A stretch of 64,000 bases of DNA from Candidatus Caccopulliclostridium gallistercoris (GCA_018713725.1 DVOJ01000013.1:1-64000); one strand, 5' to 3'. Counted from the stretch's first letter, positions 1 to 9,200 are shown. The notes: generated from the sequence alone by a model not told the origin. Translations and numbers: made by a program.

Positions 1-45
1 TAATAACTCCCAAGCGAAGCTGGAGTTTGCGTTTGGTCGGTATAA

Positions 46-115
46 AGAAAAATTTCAAGCGCTCGTGGCGAGTGTTTGCGTTTAGCAAACCCGCCCTAAG
101 TGCAGAAATTTTTCT
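46..115. repeat. Branched inverted-repeat element 1
   Basis: An 11-bp outer stem (46-56 with 105-115) encloses a 9-bp hairpin (57-65 with 69-77, loop TGG, G.U pairs included) and a weaker hairpin near 78-94. Another hairpin lies just before it (5-10 with 22-27). It sits downstream of the minus-strand dehydrogenase gene, so it may act as a transcription stop or processing site. It resembles the branched elements at 11197, 38392 and 54148 in layout but not in sequence. Confidence 0.5.
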
Positions 116-117
116 AG

Positions 118-135
118 TTGCGGGGGGGGTACAAT
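118..135 (+). promoter_or_regulatory. Poly-G tract abutting a -10-like hexamer
   Basis: TTGC is followed by eight G residues (122-129) and then TACAAT (130-135). No good -35 hexamer is visible 17 bp upstream, so promoter activity is uncertain. The same arrangement, TGC, G7, TAGAAT, occurs at 38651-38666. Runs of eight G are unexpected in such AT-rich sequence and are prone to length change. Confidence 0.35.
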
Positions 136-193
136 CACTACGTGATTTTTACTTAAATTTAAAGAGGTTTTTTATATTAAAAATATTTTTTAT

Positions 194-970
194 TTATTTT
201 CTCCCACCATACAATTTCCCCGTGGCTTTAACTAGCAGGCTAAATGGGAAAATTTTTGTTAGAAAATTTAAAAACTTATATTTCGCTCCTATTATATAAA
301 TAGGCTTAGTTTTTCTTTTTAAACATATTTTTTCTATTTTTTTACTTACTTTATTTGCACTCATGCGCTTGTTTTCGTTTTTATCTATTCTTTTAGTTGC
401 GTTTTCTATGCGGTTTTCGTAGCGCTCGTTTGTGGCAAAATTCTTTTCTCTATTTTTTGTGAAATTGGTCTTAGTGTCGCCCGGGCAAATGCAGGTTATA
501 TCTATTCCAGCGGGAGCTAGCTCCATTCGCATGGAAGAAGAAAGTAAGTTCACGCTTGCTTTGCTAGCAGAATAAAGTGCGCGAAAGGGCAAGGGAAACA
601 TAGCACAAACTGAACTTATGTTCACTATTCTAGCGCCATTTTTCATAAGCGGAAGAGCGTAGCGCGAGCAGTTTAGCACGCCAAAAAAGTTCGTTTCAAA
701 AATTTTGTGCGCATCTTCATTGGAAATTAATTCCGTTGCGCCGGATATACCAAAGCCTGCGTTGTTTATTAAAAGGTCTATTCGCTCAAACCTTTTAGAA
801 ATTTCTTGAAAGGCGCTTTCTATGCTTTCTATATTAGATACGTCGCAAGCTATGTCAGAGCTAGAAGCTACGTTTCTAGAAAGCCCTATAACGTTATGGC
901 CAGCCGCTCTAAAATTTTCAGCTAAGTTTTTTCCAATGCCGCTACTTGCGCCTGTAATTACAATATTCAT
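194..970 (-). CDS. Short-chain dehydrogenase/reductase (SDR), paralogue A
   Basis: Classical SDR of 258 residues, a cytoplasmic NAD(P)-dependent oxidoreductase. The Rossmann motif TGASSGIG is at residues 6-13, NNAG at 69-72, and the catalytic Ser/Tyr/Lys set is about S120, Y133 and K137 (YSASK). The C-terminal 60 residues are Lys-rich. The start has a good ribosome site (GGAG, 8 nt). It is divergent from, and clearly paralogous to, the next gene; both share the layout ISGA, PGDTKT and a basic tail. The substrate cannot be read from sequence. The neighbouring alpha-oxoamine synthase makes reduction of a 3-keto intermediate plausible, but this is inference. Confidence 0.88.
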   Translation of the reverse strand: MNIVITGASSGIGKNLAENFRAAGHNVIGLSRNVASSSDIACDVSNIESIESAFQEISKRFERIDLLINNAGFGISGATELISNEDAHKIFETNFFGVLNCSRYALPLMKNGARIVNISSVCAMFPLPFRALYSASKASVNLLSSSMRMELAPAGIDITCICPGDTKTNFTKNREKNFATNERYENRIENATKRIDKNENKRMSANKVSKKIEKICLKRKTKPIYIIGAKYKFLNFLTKIFPFSLLVKATGKLYGGRK

Positions 971-986
971 ATAAACTCCAATTAAT

Positions 987-1016
987 AGTATACAAAATTT
1001 AAAAAATCATTGTCAA
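987..1016 (-). promoter_or_regulatory. Promoter of SDR paralogue A
   Basis: On the minus strand TTGACA (1011-1016) and TATACT (987-992) are separated by 18 bp, giving a short leader before the GGAG ribosome site. Confidence 0.65.
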
Positions 1017-1023
1017 TTTATGT

Positions 1024-1052
1024 TTGACAAATTTGTAAAAATTTAATAAACT
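1024..1052 (+). promoter_or_regulatory. Promoter of SDR paralogue B and oxoamine synthase
   Basis: TTGACA (1024-1029) and TAAACT (1047-1052) with a 17-bp spacer. It is back to back with the minus-strand promoter, so the two dehydrogenases are transcribed divergently from a 100-bp spacer and could share a regulator. Confidence 0.55.
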
Positions 1053-1071
1053 AAAATCTAGGAGTAAAATT

Positions 1072-1857
1072 GTGGTTATTGTAATAACTGGGGCATCTAG
1101 CGGTATCGGCTTTGAAACGGCAAAACTTTTGGCGAGCAAAGGGCACAAGGTTTACGGGCTATCTAGAAGGGTTTTTACTTGCGACGAGTTTTGTTCTTTG
1201 CCTTGCGACGTTTCGGATTATGCTAGGGTAAAAGAGTGCTTTAAAGAGATTTATGATAAAGAAGGCAAAATAGACGTTTTAATAAACAACGCGGGCATGG
1301 GAATATCGGGAGCTGCGGAGTACACTTCGGAAGAAGATATAAAGAAAATTTTTGATATAAACGTGCTAGCGCTTATTAACGCTTGTAAAGAAATTATTCC
1401 TTACATGAGAGCACAAGGCGGCGGCAAGATTATTAATGTAAGTTCTGTGGCTGCCAGCGTACCTATACCATTTCAAGCGTTCTACTCGTCTACAAAGGCG
1501 GCGGTGCAGCAGTTTTCTTACGCTTTAAGGCTTGAAGTTAAACCGTTTAAAATTGGTGTAAGCGTGGTGTGCCCGGGCGATACAAAAACAGGTTTTACGT
1601 CTGCGCGCATAAAGGATAGGGTAGAAGCCGACGAATTTTATGGTGATAGAATAGTGCGCTCCATTGAAAAAATGGAGCATGACGAGCAAAACGGTATGCC
1701 AGCAAGCGCGGTTAGTAAGGTTATTTACAAAATAATTAAAAAAAAGCGTTCACCTGCTTGCAAAACGGTGGGGTTTTCGTATAAACTAATCATGATGCTT
1801 ATAAAAATTTTACCTACAAAATTTATGCTTTGGGTTGTTAAAAAATTATATGGTTAA
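1072..1857 (+). CDS. Short-chain dehydrogenase/reductase (SDR), paralogue B
   Basis: 261-residue classical SDR starting at GTG, with AGGAG 7 nt upstream. TGASSGIG at residues 6-13, NNAG at 72-75, YxxxK at Y138/K142 with the active-site Ser near 124-125. It is closely similar to the divergent paralogue A, suggesting a duplication followed by inversion. Its 3' end lies 13 bp before the start chosen for the alpha-oxoamine synthase, so the two are probably co-transcribed and may act in one pathway, with the SDR as a 3-ketone reductase. Substrate and cofactor preference are unknown. Confidence 0.88.
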   Translation: MVIVITGASSGIGFETAKLLASKGHKVYGLSRRVFTCDEFCSLPCDVSDYARVKECFKEIYDKEGKIDVLINNAGMGISGAAEYTSEEDIKKIFDINVLALINACKEIIPYMRAQGGGKIINVSSVAASVPIPFQAFYSSTKAAVQQFSYALRLEVKPFKIGVSVVCPGDTKTGFTSARIKDRVEADEFYGDRIVRSIEKMEHDEQNGMPASAVSKVIYKIIKKKRSPACKTVGFSYKLIMMLIKILPTKFMLWVVKKLYG

Positions 1858-1870
1858 AAGGGAATTAAAA

Positions 1871-3058
1871 ATGGATTTATTTAAAAAATGTAAACAATAT
1901 TCAGAATGGCTTAATGGAATGAAAGAAAGTGGGCTTTACCCATATTTCCATGAACTTACAACAGGTCAAGACACTCAGGTTGTTATGAGCGGGCACGACA
2001 CAATTATGATAGGCTCTAATAACTACTTAGGTTTAACTTCTCACCCAGAAGTAATTAAGGCAGGGGTGGAAGCGCTAGAAAAATACGGTTCCGGCTGCTC
2101 TGGTTCTAGATTTTTAAACGGAACGCTAGATATTCACGTAAAACTTGAAGAAGAACTTGCAGAATTTTTACATAAGGAAGCCGTTGTAACGTTTAGCACG
2201 GGCTTTCAAAGCAATCTTGGAATAATTAGCGCGGTTGCTGGACGTAATGATTACATTATTTGTGATAAAGAAAATCACGCCAGCATTTATGACGGTTGCA
2301 GACTAAGTTACGCTAAAATGCTTCGCTATAATCATAGTGATATGGAAGACTTAGAGCGTCAGCTAAAAACTGTTCCAGACACTGCGGGAATTTTAATAGT
2401 AACCGACGGCGTCTTCAGTATGAGCGGAGAAATTTGCAAACTACCAGAAATAGTTAAGCTTGCTAAAAAATATGGTGCTAAGGTTATGGTTGACGACGCT
2501 CACGGCTTGGGCGTGTTAGGCAAACACGGTAGAGGCACAGCAGAACACTTCGGACTTGAAGACGAAGTTGATATCTACATGGGCACGTTTAGTAAGAGCT
2601 TAGCTAGCCTTGGCGGATATATGGCAGCAAAAAAGGAAGTTGTGGACTACGTTAGGCACAACTCTCGTCCGTTTATTTTCAGTGCGTCTATAACGCCAGC
2701 CAGCGTTGCTTGTGCTAGAAAGGCACTTGAAATATTAAAAAATGAACCACAAAGGGTTCAAGCTCTAAGAGATATTTCAGACTATATGCGTGCGGGCTTA
2801 AAGGCGAAGGGCGTTAAGATTATTGAAATAGATAGCACGCCAATTATACCAATTTACACTTACGACGACGAAAAATCCTTTAAAGCGTGTAAGCTTTTAC
2901 TTGAACGCGGCGTGTACGTAAACCCAGTTGTAACACCAGCCACACCACCAGGACAATCTCTTTTAAGAACAAGTTACACGGCAACTCACACAAAAGAGCA
3001 AATGGATAAAGCAATAGATGCAATTGTGGAAGTTTTAAACATTTTGGGAATAAAGTAA
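1871..3058 (+). CDS. Alpha-oxoamine synthase, serine palmitoyltransferase-like
   Basis: PLP enzyme of 395 residues in the family of KBL, BioF and serine palmitoyltransferase, which condense an amino acid with an acyl thioester and release CO2. I chose the start at MDLFKK because AAAAGGGA lies 7 nt upstream; longer frames overlap the preceding gene. His136 (ENHASI) should stack on PLP, D208-H211 lie in VDDAHG, and K242 in GTFSKS is the Schiff-base lysine. The stretch GSRFLNGTLDIHV (residues 78-90) and YPYF near residue 23 match, from memory, bacterial serine palmitoyltransferases better than KBL or BioF. No biotin or threonine-catabolism genes adjoin it; two SDRs do. Substrate unproven. Confidence 0.8.
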   Translation: MDLFKKCKQYSEWLNGMKESGLYPYFHELTTGQDTQVVMSGHDTIMIGSNNYLGLTSHPEVIKAGVEALEKYGSGCSGSRFLNGTLDIHVKLEEELAEFLHKEAVVTFSTGFQSNLGIISAVAGRNDYIICDKENHASIYDGCRLSYAKMLRYNHSDMEDLERQLKTVPDTAGILIVTDGVFSMSGEICKLPEIVKLAKKYGAKVMVDDAHGLGVLGKHGRGTAEHFGLEDEVDIYMGTFSKSLASLGGYMAAKKEVVDYVRHNSRPFIFSASITPASVACARKALEILKNEPQRVQALRDISDYMRAGLKAKGVKIIEIDSTPIIPIYTYDDEKSFKACKLLLERGVYVNPVVTPATPPGQSLLRTSYTATHTKEQMDKAIDAIVEVLNILGIK

Positions 3059-3081
3059 AAATTATTAGAATTAAAAAAATT

Positions 3082-3110
3082 AGGCTACAACAAGTGTTTT
3101 GTTGTAGCCT
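3082..3110. terminator. Bidirectional terminator
   Basis: Perfect 12-bp stem (3082-3093 with 3099-3110), 5-nt loop, with an A tract upstream and T-rich sequence downstream. It sits between the convergent oxoamine synthase gene and the minus-strand hypothetical gene. Confidence 0.85.
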
Positions 3111-3115
3111 TCATT

Positions 3116-3418
3116 TTAAGCCCGTTTTTCTTTAATATACCTATCCTTTAAATCTCTATATTTATTTACTAAACTAAAAAAATATCTTTCCTTTCCAGCT
3201 TGATCTAGCTTTTTATATTTTGTCATGTCCATAAGCCTAGCAATAGGGTCTAGAACTTCTTCTTCCTCGTTCAAAATATTTACAACCTTTTCATAAAGCA
3301 CTTCATCTTCCGTTTTAGAAATAAGTTTAACATTTTCCTTTCTAGGTGCACGTTCTCCGCGTAATCTGCATTTTGCTTGCATAACAAGCATTTTTAGTAA
3401 ATCGTTTTTGTTTTTCAT
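3116..3418 (-). CDS. Conserved-looking hypothetical protein, 100 aa
   Basis: Small, highly charged, Lys/Glu-rich protein with no signal peptide or membrane segment; predicted helical. It has an excellent ribosome site (AAAGGAGG, 5 nt spacing), which supports it as a real gene. I recognise no family. It is monocistronic, convergent with the oxoamine synthase and divergent from tmk. Function unknown. Confidence 0.7.
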   Translation of the reverse strand: MKNKNDLLKMLVMQAKCRLRGERAPRKENVKLISKTEDEVLYEKVVNILNEEEEVLDPIARLMDMTKYKKLDQAGKERYFFSLVNKYRDLKDRYIKEKRA

Positions 3419-3524
3419 AAGTTCCTCCTTTAAATTAATTAAATTATAATTCTTTAATTTTTTTTCACAAAAGAGAAATTTTGGACTTCGTGTCTAATTT
3501 TGTCGAAAATCTTTTCACTTTAAC

Positions 3525-3553
3525 TTGTAAAAAGTTATAATCTATGCTATTCT
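3525..3553 (+). promoter_or_regulatory. Promoter of tmk
   Basis: TTGTAA (3525-3530), 17-bp spacer, then extended -10 TGC-TATTCT (hexamer 3548-3553). Predicted start near 3560, leaving a 14-nt leader containing GGGGT. Confidence 0.5.
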
Positions 3554-3573
3554 AAAACACGGGGTAAAAAATT

Positions 3574-4260
3574 ATGGCAAAAGGTAAAATTATAGTAATC
3601 GAAGGCACGGACGGCTCTGGCAAACAAGTGCAATCTAAACTTTTATGCGAGCGCTTAAATATAGACGGAAAAACCGCAGTGCTTCAAAGTTTTCCAAATT
3701 ACGAAAGTCCGTCGTCTGGGCCAGTTAAAATGTATTTAAACGGCGAACTTAGCGAAAGGGCAGAAGAAATAGATGCTTATCAATCTTCTGTGCTATTTGC
3801 AGTAGATAGATTTTGCACAATGAAAAAGTGGAGAGAAGTTTACGAAAACGGCGGCATAATTGTGCTAGATAGATACGTGCAATCTAATATGATTCACCAA
3901 GCTTGCAAAATTTCAAATTTAGAAGAAAGAGAAAAGTTTTTAAATTGGCTAGATAAGTTTGAATTTGGTCTATTAAAACTTCCAAAACCAGACAAAATAT
4001 TCTTTCTAGACGTTCCACCTAAGGTTAGCCAGGCTTTAAGAGAAACTAGGGCAATTAATAAAAACGGAGAAGCTAAGGATATCCACGAACAAGACGCAAA
4101 ATATTTAGAAAATGCTTACAATGCTGGCAAGTGGGTAAGCGAAAAATACGGCTGGGAAAGAATAGATTGCGTAGATGAAAATGGGAAATTAAAAAGTATA
4201 GAAAATATTCATAATTTAATTTATAATTCTTTAAATAATCATAAAAATAAAGAAAAATAG
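3574..4260 (+). CDS. tmk: Thymidylate kinase
   Basis: 228-residue dTMP kinase, converting dTMP to dTDP with ATP in the cytoplasm. The P-loop GTDGSGK is near residues 10-16, and the DRY motif (DRYVQSN) marks the nucleotide-binding lid region. There is a loop around TRAINKNG-KDIHE where the LID domain is expected. The common family pattern is EGxDGxGKsT; here Q replaces the T after GSGK (GSGKQVQ), a variant also seen in eukaryote-like TMKs. The gene is followed directly by a terminator hairpin that overlaps the start of the next gene. Confidence 0.92.
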   Translation: MAKGKIIVIEGTDGSGKQVQSKLLCERLNIDGKTAVLQSFPNYESPSSGPVKMYLNGELSERAEEIDAYQSSVLFAVDRFCTMKKWREVYENGGIIVLDRYVQSNMIHQACKISNLEEREKFLNWLDKFEFGLLKLPKPDKIFFLDVPPKVSQALRETRAINKNGEAKDIHEQDAKYLENAYNAGKWVSEKYGWERIDCVDENGKLKSIENIHNLIYNSLNNHKNKEK

Positions 4261-4288
4261 TATATTTTTCTAAAAATTTTGACAAAAT

Positions 4289-4323
4289 AAGTGTGAAATG
4301 AGCAAATATTTCACACTTTTTTT
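4289..4323 (+). terminator. tmk terminator overlapping the next gene's start
   Basis: Perfect 11-bp stem (4289-4299 with 4308-4318), 8-nt loop and a T run to 4323. The ATG of the following secreted-protein gene (4298) lies in the upstream arm, so termination and translation initiation occupy the same bases. Confidence 0.8.
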
Positions 4324-4897
4324 AATAGTTGTATTTTTTATTGCTAATTTTTGGGCAAGTATTTTTCCATATCCGTTTTTTTCTGCAAGCACAACGCTAA
4401 CAGTAGGGCAAAATCAGGATATTAACGATAAAAATGAAGGCGAAAACTCTCCAGTTACTGGAAGTTCAGATATAAAGGTAGTAAACTTAGATTGGTTTGA
4501 CGTTGTGGATACATTTTTTGAAAAGTACGTAACGGTTAGAGTGATAGACGTCAACACAAAAAAACAGTACTACGTAAAGCGCACGGGCGGATATAATCAC
4601 GCAGACGTAGAACCCATAGATTCAGCCAACGTAGATATTTTTCATAGCCTATATAACTACGAGTGGAGCTGGGCAAGGCGTCCGGTTTGGGTAGAAATAA
4701 ACGGAGTTTTTGTAGCTGCTTCAATAAACGGCATGCCGCACGGGTACAGTTTAATAGATAACGGTCAGGGCGGGCATACTTGCATACATTTTTTAAACAG
4801 TAAAACGCACGGCACAAAGCGTGTAGACGAAACGCATCAAGCCGCCGTTCAAGAAGCGTATTCAAGGCAAAAGGAAATAAATTTATTGGAGTTATAA
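4298..4897 (+). CDS. Secreted protein with conserved His-rich domain
   Basis: 199 residues. An N-terminal hydrophobic stretch (about residues 5-30) looks like a signal peptide. It is followed by a short acidic linker and a domain of about 130 residues with RTGGYNHADVEP, an SWARRPVWVEING core, MPHG, HTCIHFLNSKTHG and a final DETHQAAV. I recall this pattern as a recurrent domain of unknown function in secreted or cell-wall proteins of Clostridia. The many conserved His plus one Cys suggest a metal site or hydrolase, but I cannot name a reaction. No clear ribosome site: the ATG lies in the tmk terminator hairpin. Confidence 0.75.
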   Translation: MSKYFTLFLIVVFFIANFWASIFPYPFFSASTTLTVGQNQDINDKNEGENSPVTGSSDIKVVNLDWFDVVDTFFEKYVTVRVIDVNTKKQYYVKRTGGYNHADVEPIDSANVDIFHSLYNYEWSWARRPVWVEINGVFVAASINGMPHGYSLIDNGQGGHTCIHFLNSKTHGTKRVDETHQAAVQEAYSRQKEINLLEL

Positions 4898-4928
4898 AAA
4901 TTACACCTAAATACTAGGTGTAATTTTT
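4896..4928. terminator. Bidirectional terminator
   Basis: Perfect 14-bp stem (4896-4909 with 4915-4928), 5-nt loop, ending in T residues on the plus strand and preceded by A residues. It serves the convergent secreted-protein gene and the minus-strand small Cys/Pro-rich gene. Confidence 0.85.
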
Positions 4929-4948
4929 AAATGTTGTTGAAGCTTATT

Positions 4949-5224
4949 TTAACAATCATCAAGTAGTTTGCCTATCATAATTCCGCTAAGTAGCCACATT
5001 AGGTTTGAATTCGCACACGTGGGCTTTGGCGGTGGAAATTTGCAAGATGGCGGCTGCTCCCAAGGGTTACATGGGCGGCTGGACTCGTATAACGGGTTGT
5101 CGCAAAAGTCGCAGCCGGTGTTTGCAGGCATATTATGCCAAGGCGCGCAGGGTGGGGTAAAGCTGGGCTTACAACATGAGTTTCGCCTTGGAGATGTAAA
5201 CGGGTTATAATAATCGTAATTCAT
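4949..5224 (-). CDS. Small Cys/Pro-rich protein, 91 aa
   Basis: Starts MNYDYYNPF behind a strong AGGAGG. About two thirds of the protein is Pro, Cys, Asn and aromatic rich (repeated CxP, PPC and CNPW patterns), followed by a short hydrophobic helix (LMWLLSGIMIGKLL) and a terminal DDC. The composition recalls small spore-coat or cell-surface proteins with disulfide or metal-binding potential, but no family is recognised and no other sporulation gene is visible in the window. The opposite-strand frame here is a shadow. Confidence 0.65.
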   Translation of the reverse strand: MNYDYYNPFTSPRRNSCCKPSFTPPCAPWHNMPANTGCDFCDNPLYESSRPCNPWEQPPSCKFPPPKPTCANSNLMWLLSGIMIGKLLDDC

Positions 5225-5271
5225 TTTTTCCTCCTATCTCATTGTACGCAAATTTTTTTAATTCTGTCCGC

Positions 5272-5300
5272 TTGACAAAACGTTAAAATAGTTTTACACT
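5272..5300 (+). promoter_or_regulatory. Promoter of the TM2 protein-mnmA pair
   Basis: TTGACA (5272-5277), 17-bp spacer, TACACT (5295-5300). The predicted start, about 5307, is one base before the ATG at 5308, so the mRNA would be leaderless unless the internal ATG at 5335 is used. Confidence 0.55.
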
Positions 5301-5307
5301 TTCTTCA

Positions 5308-7067
<1,760 letters not shown>

Positions 7068-7092
7068 AAAATAAATTATATACTATTATTAT

Positions 7093-7121
7093 TTGACAAT
7101 TTGTTATAAAATAACTAAAAT
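7093..7121 (+). promoter_or_regulatory. Promoter of secreted module protein A
   Basis: TTGACA (7093-7098), 17-bp spacer, TAAAAT (7116-7121). It predicts an RNA start near 7128 and a 34-nt leader, which rules out TTG starts upstream of 7162. Confidence 0.65.
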
Positions 7122-7161
7122 AAAAACTAGAAATCTACAAATACTAATAAAAGGGATAAAA

Positions 7162-8175
7162 GTGAAAAAGAAAACAAAAATAGTAGCAATAATGCTTTCG
7201 CTTTGTATGAGTGTGTCAATGCTAACAATAGGTGTGCTTGCTGCAAGCCAAGTTAGTTTAAACGTATCAAGCTCTGTAAGCTTTCAGTCTACGGGTGCGT
7301 ACATAATGGCAACAGGGCAAGTAAAAAGGGGAACAGAAACAAGCCTAGCCAACCTTACGGAAGAAGATAGACCGGCAGGCGATACAGGTACAGGGCTAAG
7401 TTATAGCTATACAGGCTATTCTTACACGCCAATAGGAAGTGGTTCAGACGTAAACGCTCCCGACGGCTCAGGTTCAAAAGATTTAGCCACATGGAACATA
7501 GGCAGTATAGAGTTTTTAGAGAGCGAGTCTGTTGTGCAGTACGAGATAACTTTTAAAAACTATGGCGAAGCCGACGTAGAGATAAGCATCACTGGCATGC
7601 CGGAAAGTATACCAAACGTAGAAATTGTTGGAACGTCACTTCCAATAACAGTAACAAGCGGACAAACGGAAGTATATACATTAACTTTAACGTTAACAAA
7701 GTTTAATGTAAGCATAGACCCAGCCATACAAGTTAACTTAAATACTAGTATGGTAAGTAAAAATGTGGCAGTTACTCCAGAACCGGATACTTATACTGTT
7801 AACTATGAAATAACGGGAAGTGCAGGTACATATTCTTGCATATGTATATATGCTGACAATGAAGAAAAGTTATATATAGAAAGTGGAGGATCTTATTCTC
7901 TAGAAGGCTTAGTTACGGGATCATTTACAATAAAGAAAGGACAACAGTTACAAATTTATGGTTCTAAACCTTCTAATTTAAATATTATGCCAAGAGCCTT
8001 TTTACCGGCAGAATATTATGGATATATATACGAAGTATATAATGATGATCAAGTTTTAGTTGCGACAGCAGATTCTGCTGTAATGCAAATATTATCTTCA
8101 GAAGGCCTTCCATATACAGTTAATGGAAATATAAAAATTATAATTAAGACTTACTATGATTCAATATTCAATTAA
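7162..8175 (+). CDS. Secreted protein with shared N-terminal module (member A)
   Basis: 337 residues from the GTG start, with AAAAGGGA upstream. An N-terminal KKKTK and hydrophobic helix (signal-type, ending GVLAAS) is followed by NVSSSVSFQSTGAY and a region with GYSYTPIG, TWNIGSIEF and ITFKNYGEADVEI. The same order of motifs opens the LRR protein at 38926, and its first 40 residues resemble the start of the one at 46415. The C-terminal third (after EPDTYTVNYEI) is unrelated to LRRs. This looks like an exported surface protein with a beta-rich module; function unknown. It ends at a strong bidirectional terminator. Confidence 0.75.
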   Translation: MKKKTKIVAIMLSLCMSVSMLTIGVLAASQVSLNVSSSVSFQSTGAYIMATGQVKRGTETSLANLTEEDRPAGDTGTGLSYSYTGYSYTPIGSGSDVNAPDGSGSKDLATWNIGSIEFLESESVVQYEITFKNYGEADVEISITGMPESIPNVEIVGTSLPITVTSGQTEVYTLTLTLTKFNVSIDPAIQVNLNTSMVSKNVAVTPEPDTYTVNYEITGSAGTYSCICIYADNEEKLYIESGGSYSLEGLVTGSFTIKKGQQLQIYGSKPSNLNIMPRAFLPAEYYGYIYEVYNDDQVLVATADSAVMQILSSEGLPYTVNGNIKIIIKTYYDSIFN

Positions 8176-8210
8176 AAAACATATAGCAATAATTTTGCTA
8201 TATGTTTTTT
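8174..8210. terminator. Bidirectional terminator
   Basis: Perfect 16-bp stem (8174-8189 with 8195-8210), 5-nt loop, T run on both strands. It separates the secreted module protein from the minus-strand GGGtGRT gene. Confidence 0.85.
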
Positions 8211-8228
8211 CTTTATATTTATTTTATT

Positions 8229-9200
8229 TTATTTTGCCACACACGCCACAGCTAACGCTACCGTTGCGCCAACTATTGGGTTGTTGCCCATGCCTATAAA
8301 GCCCATCATCTCAACGTGCGCAGGAACGGAAGAACTGCCTGCAAATTGTGCGTCGCAATGCATTCTGCCCATGGTGTCCGTGAGCCCGTAACTTGCTGGT
8401 CCACAACCCATGTTGTCTGGGTGAAGCGTTCTGCCGGTGCCGCCACCACTTGCTACGCTGAAATATTTTTTGCCGTGGTCGTAACTCCATTTTTTGTATG
8501 TGCCAGCCACTGGGTGCTGAAAACGCACTGGGTTAGTGGAGTTGCCCGTTATTGAAACGTCTACGTCTTCGTGTATCATTATGGCTACGCCTTCTGGAAC
8601 GTCGTAAGCGCCGTATACTTTAACTTGTCCGCGTTCGCCTTGGCTAAAACTCTTTTCACCTAAAATTTTAAGCTCGCCGGTTTCATGGTCGTAACTTGTG
8701 TTAACAAAAGTAAAGCCGTTAATTCTTGCTATAATATAAGCGGCGTCTTTACCTAAACCGTTCAAAATAACTTTTAGCGGCTCTTTTCTAACTTTGTTTG
8801 CCGTTCTTGCAATGCCCATAGCGCCTTCTGCGGCTGCAAAGCTTTCATGACCTGCTAAAAAGCAGAAGCATTTTGTGTTTTCGTTAAGAAGCATGCTTGC
8901 AAGTTTGCCGTGTCCAAGGCCTATCTTTCTTTCGTCTGCAACAGAGCCCGGCTTGCAGAAAGCTTGAAGACCTTCGCCAATATATTCTGCCGCTTCTTCT
9001 GCTGTTTTAGCGCCTTTTTTAAGTGCAATTGCCACGCCTAAGTTATATGCTTCAACGGCATTGTCAAAGGCAATTGGCTGAATGCTTTTTACTTCTTTGT
9101 CTACGTCTATTCCATTAGATTTTACAAAGCTTATAGCTTCTTCAAGGCTAGAAAAGCCGTATTCTTTTAAACATTTATCTATACTTTCTTTCTTTGTCAT
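8229..9200 (-). CDS. GGGtGRT-family protein
   Basis: 323-residue protein of the family named after its GGGTGRT motif, seen here just before LHPDNMGCGPASYG. The C-terminal half is densely conserved (DTMGRMHCDAQFAG, PAHVEMMGFIGMGNNP). The biochemical role is not established. It lies 2 bp downstream of the NifU-like scaffold gene, a pairing I recall from many strict anaerobes, which suggests an iron-sulfur-related job. Conserved Cys and His residues in the last third could bind a metal. The start is supported by AGGAG upstream. Confidence 0.9.
   Translation of the reverse strand: MTKKESIDKCLKEYGFSSLEEAISFVKSNGIDVDKEVKSIQPIAFDNAVEAYNLGVAIALKKGAKTAEEAAEYIGEGLQAFCKPGSVADERKIGLGHGKLASMLLNENTKCFCFLAGHESFAAAEGAMGIARTANKVRKEPLKVILNGLGKDAAYIIARINGFTFVNTSYDHETGELKILGEKSFSQGERGQVKVYGAYDVPEGVAIMIHEDVDVSITGNSTNPVRFQHPVAGTYKKWSYDHGKKYFSVASGGGTGRTLHPDNMGCGPASYGLTDTMGRMHCDAQFAGSSSVPAHVEMMGFIGMGNNPIVGATVALAVACVAK

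Noticed and set aside
27-299. 90-codon open frame on the plus strand
   Set aside because: It crosses the branched element and the G8 tract, has no ribosome site, and its end is antisense to the dehydrogenase gene.
4968-5210. 80-codon plus-strand frame
   Set aside because: Antisense to the Cys/Pro-rich gene, which has a strong AGGAGG; this frame has none.
7093-7161. Longer N-terminus for the secreted module protein A
   Set aside because: The upstream TTG is the -35 hexamer, and the GTG at 7162 has a ribosome site and opens a proper signal peptide.
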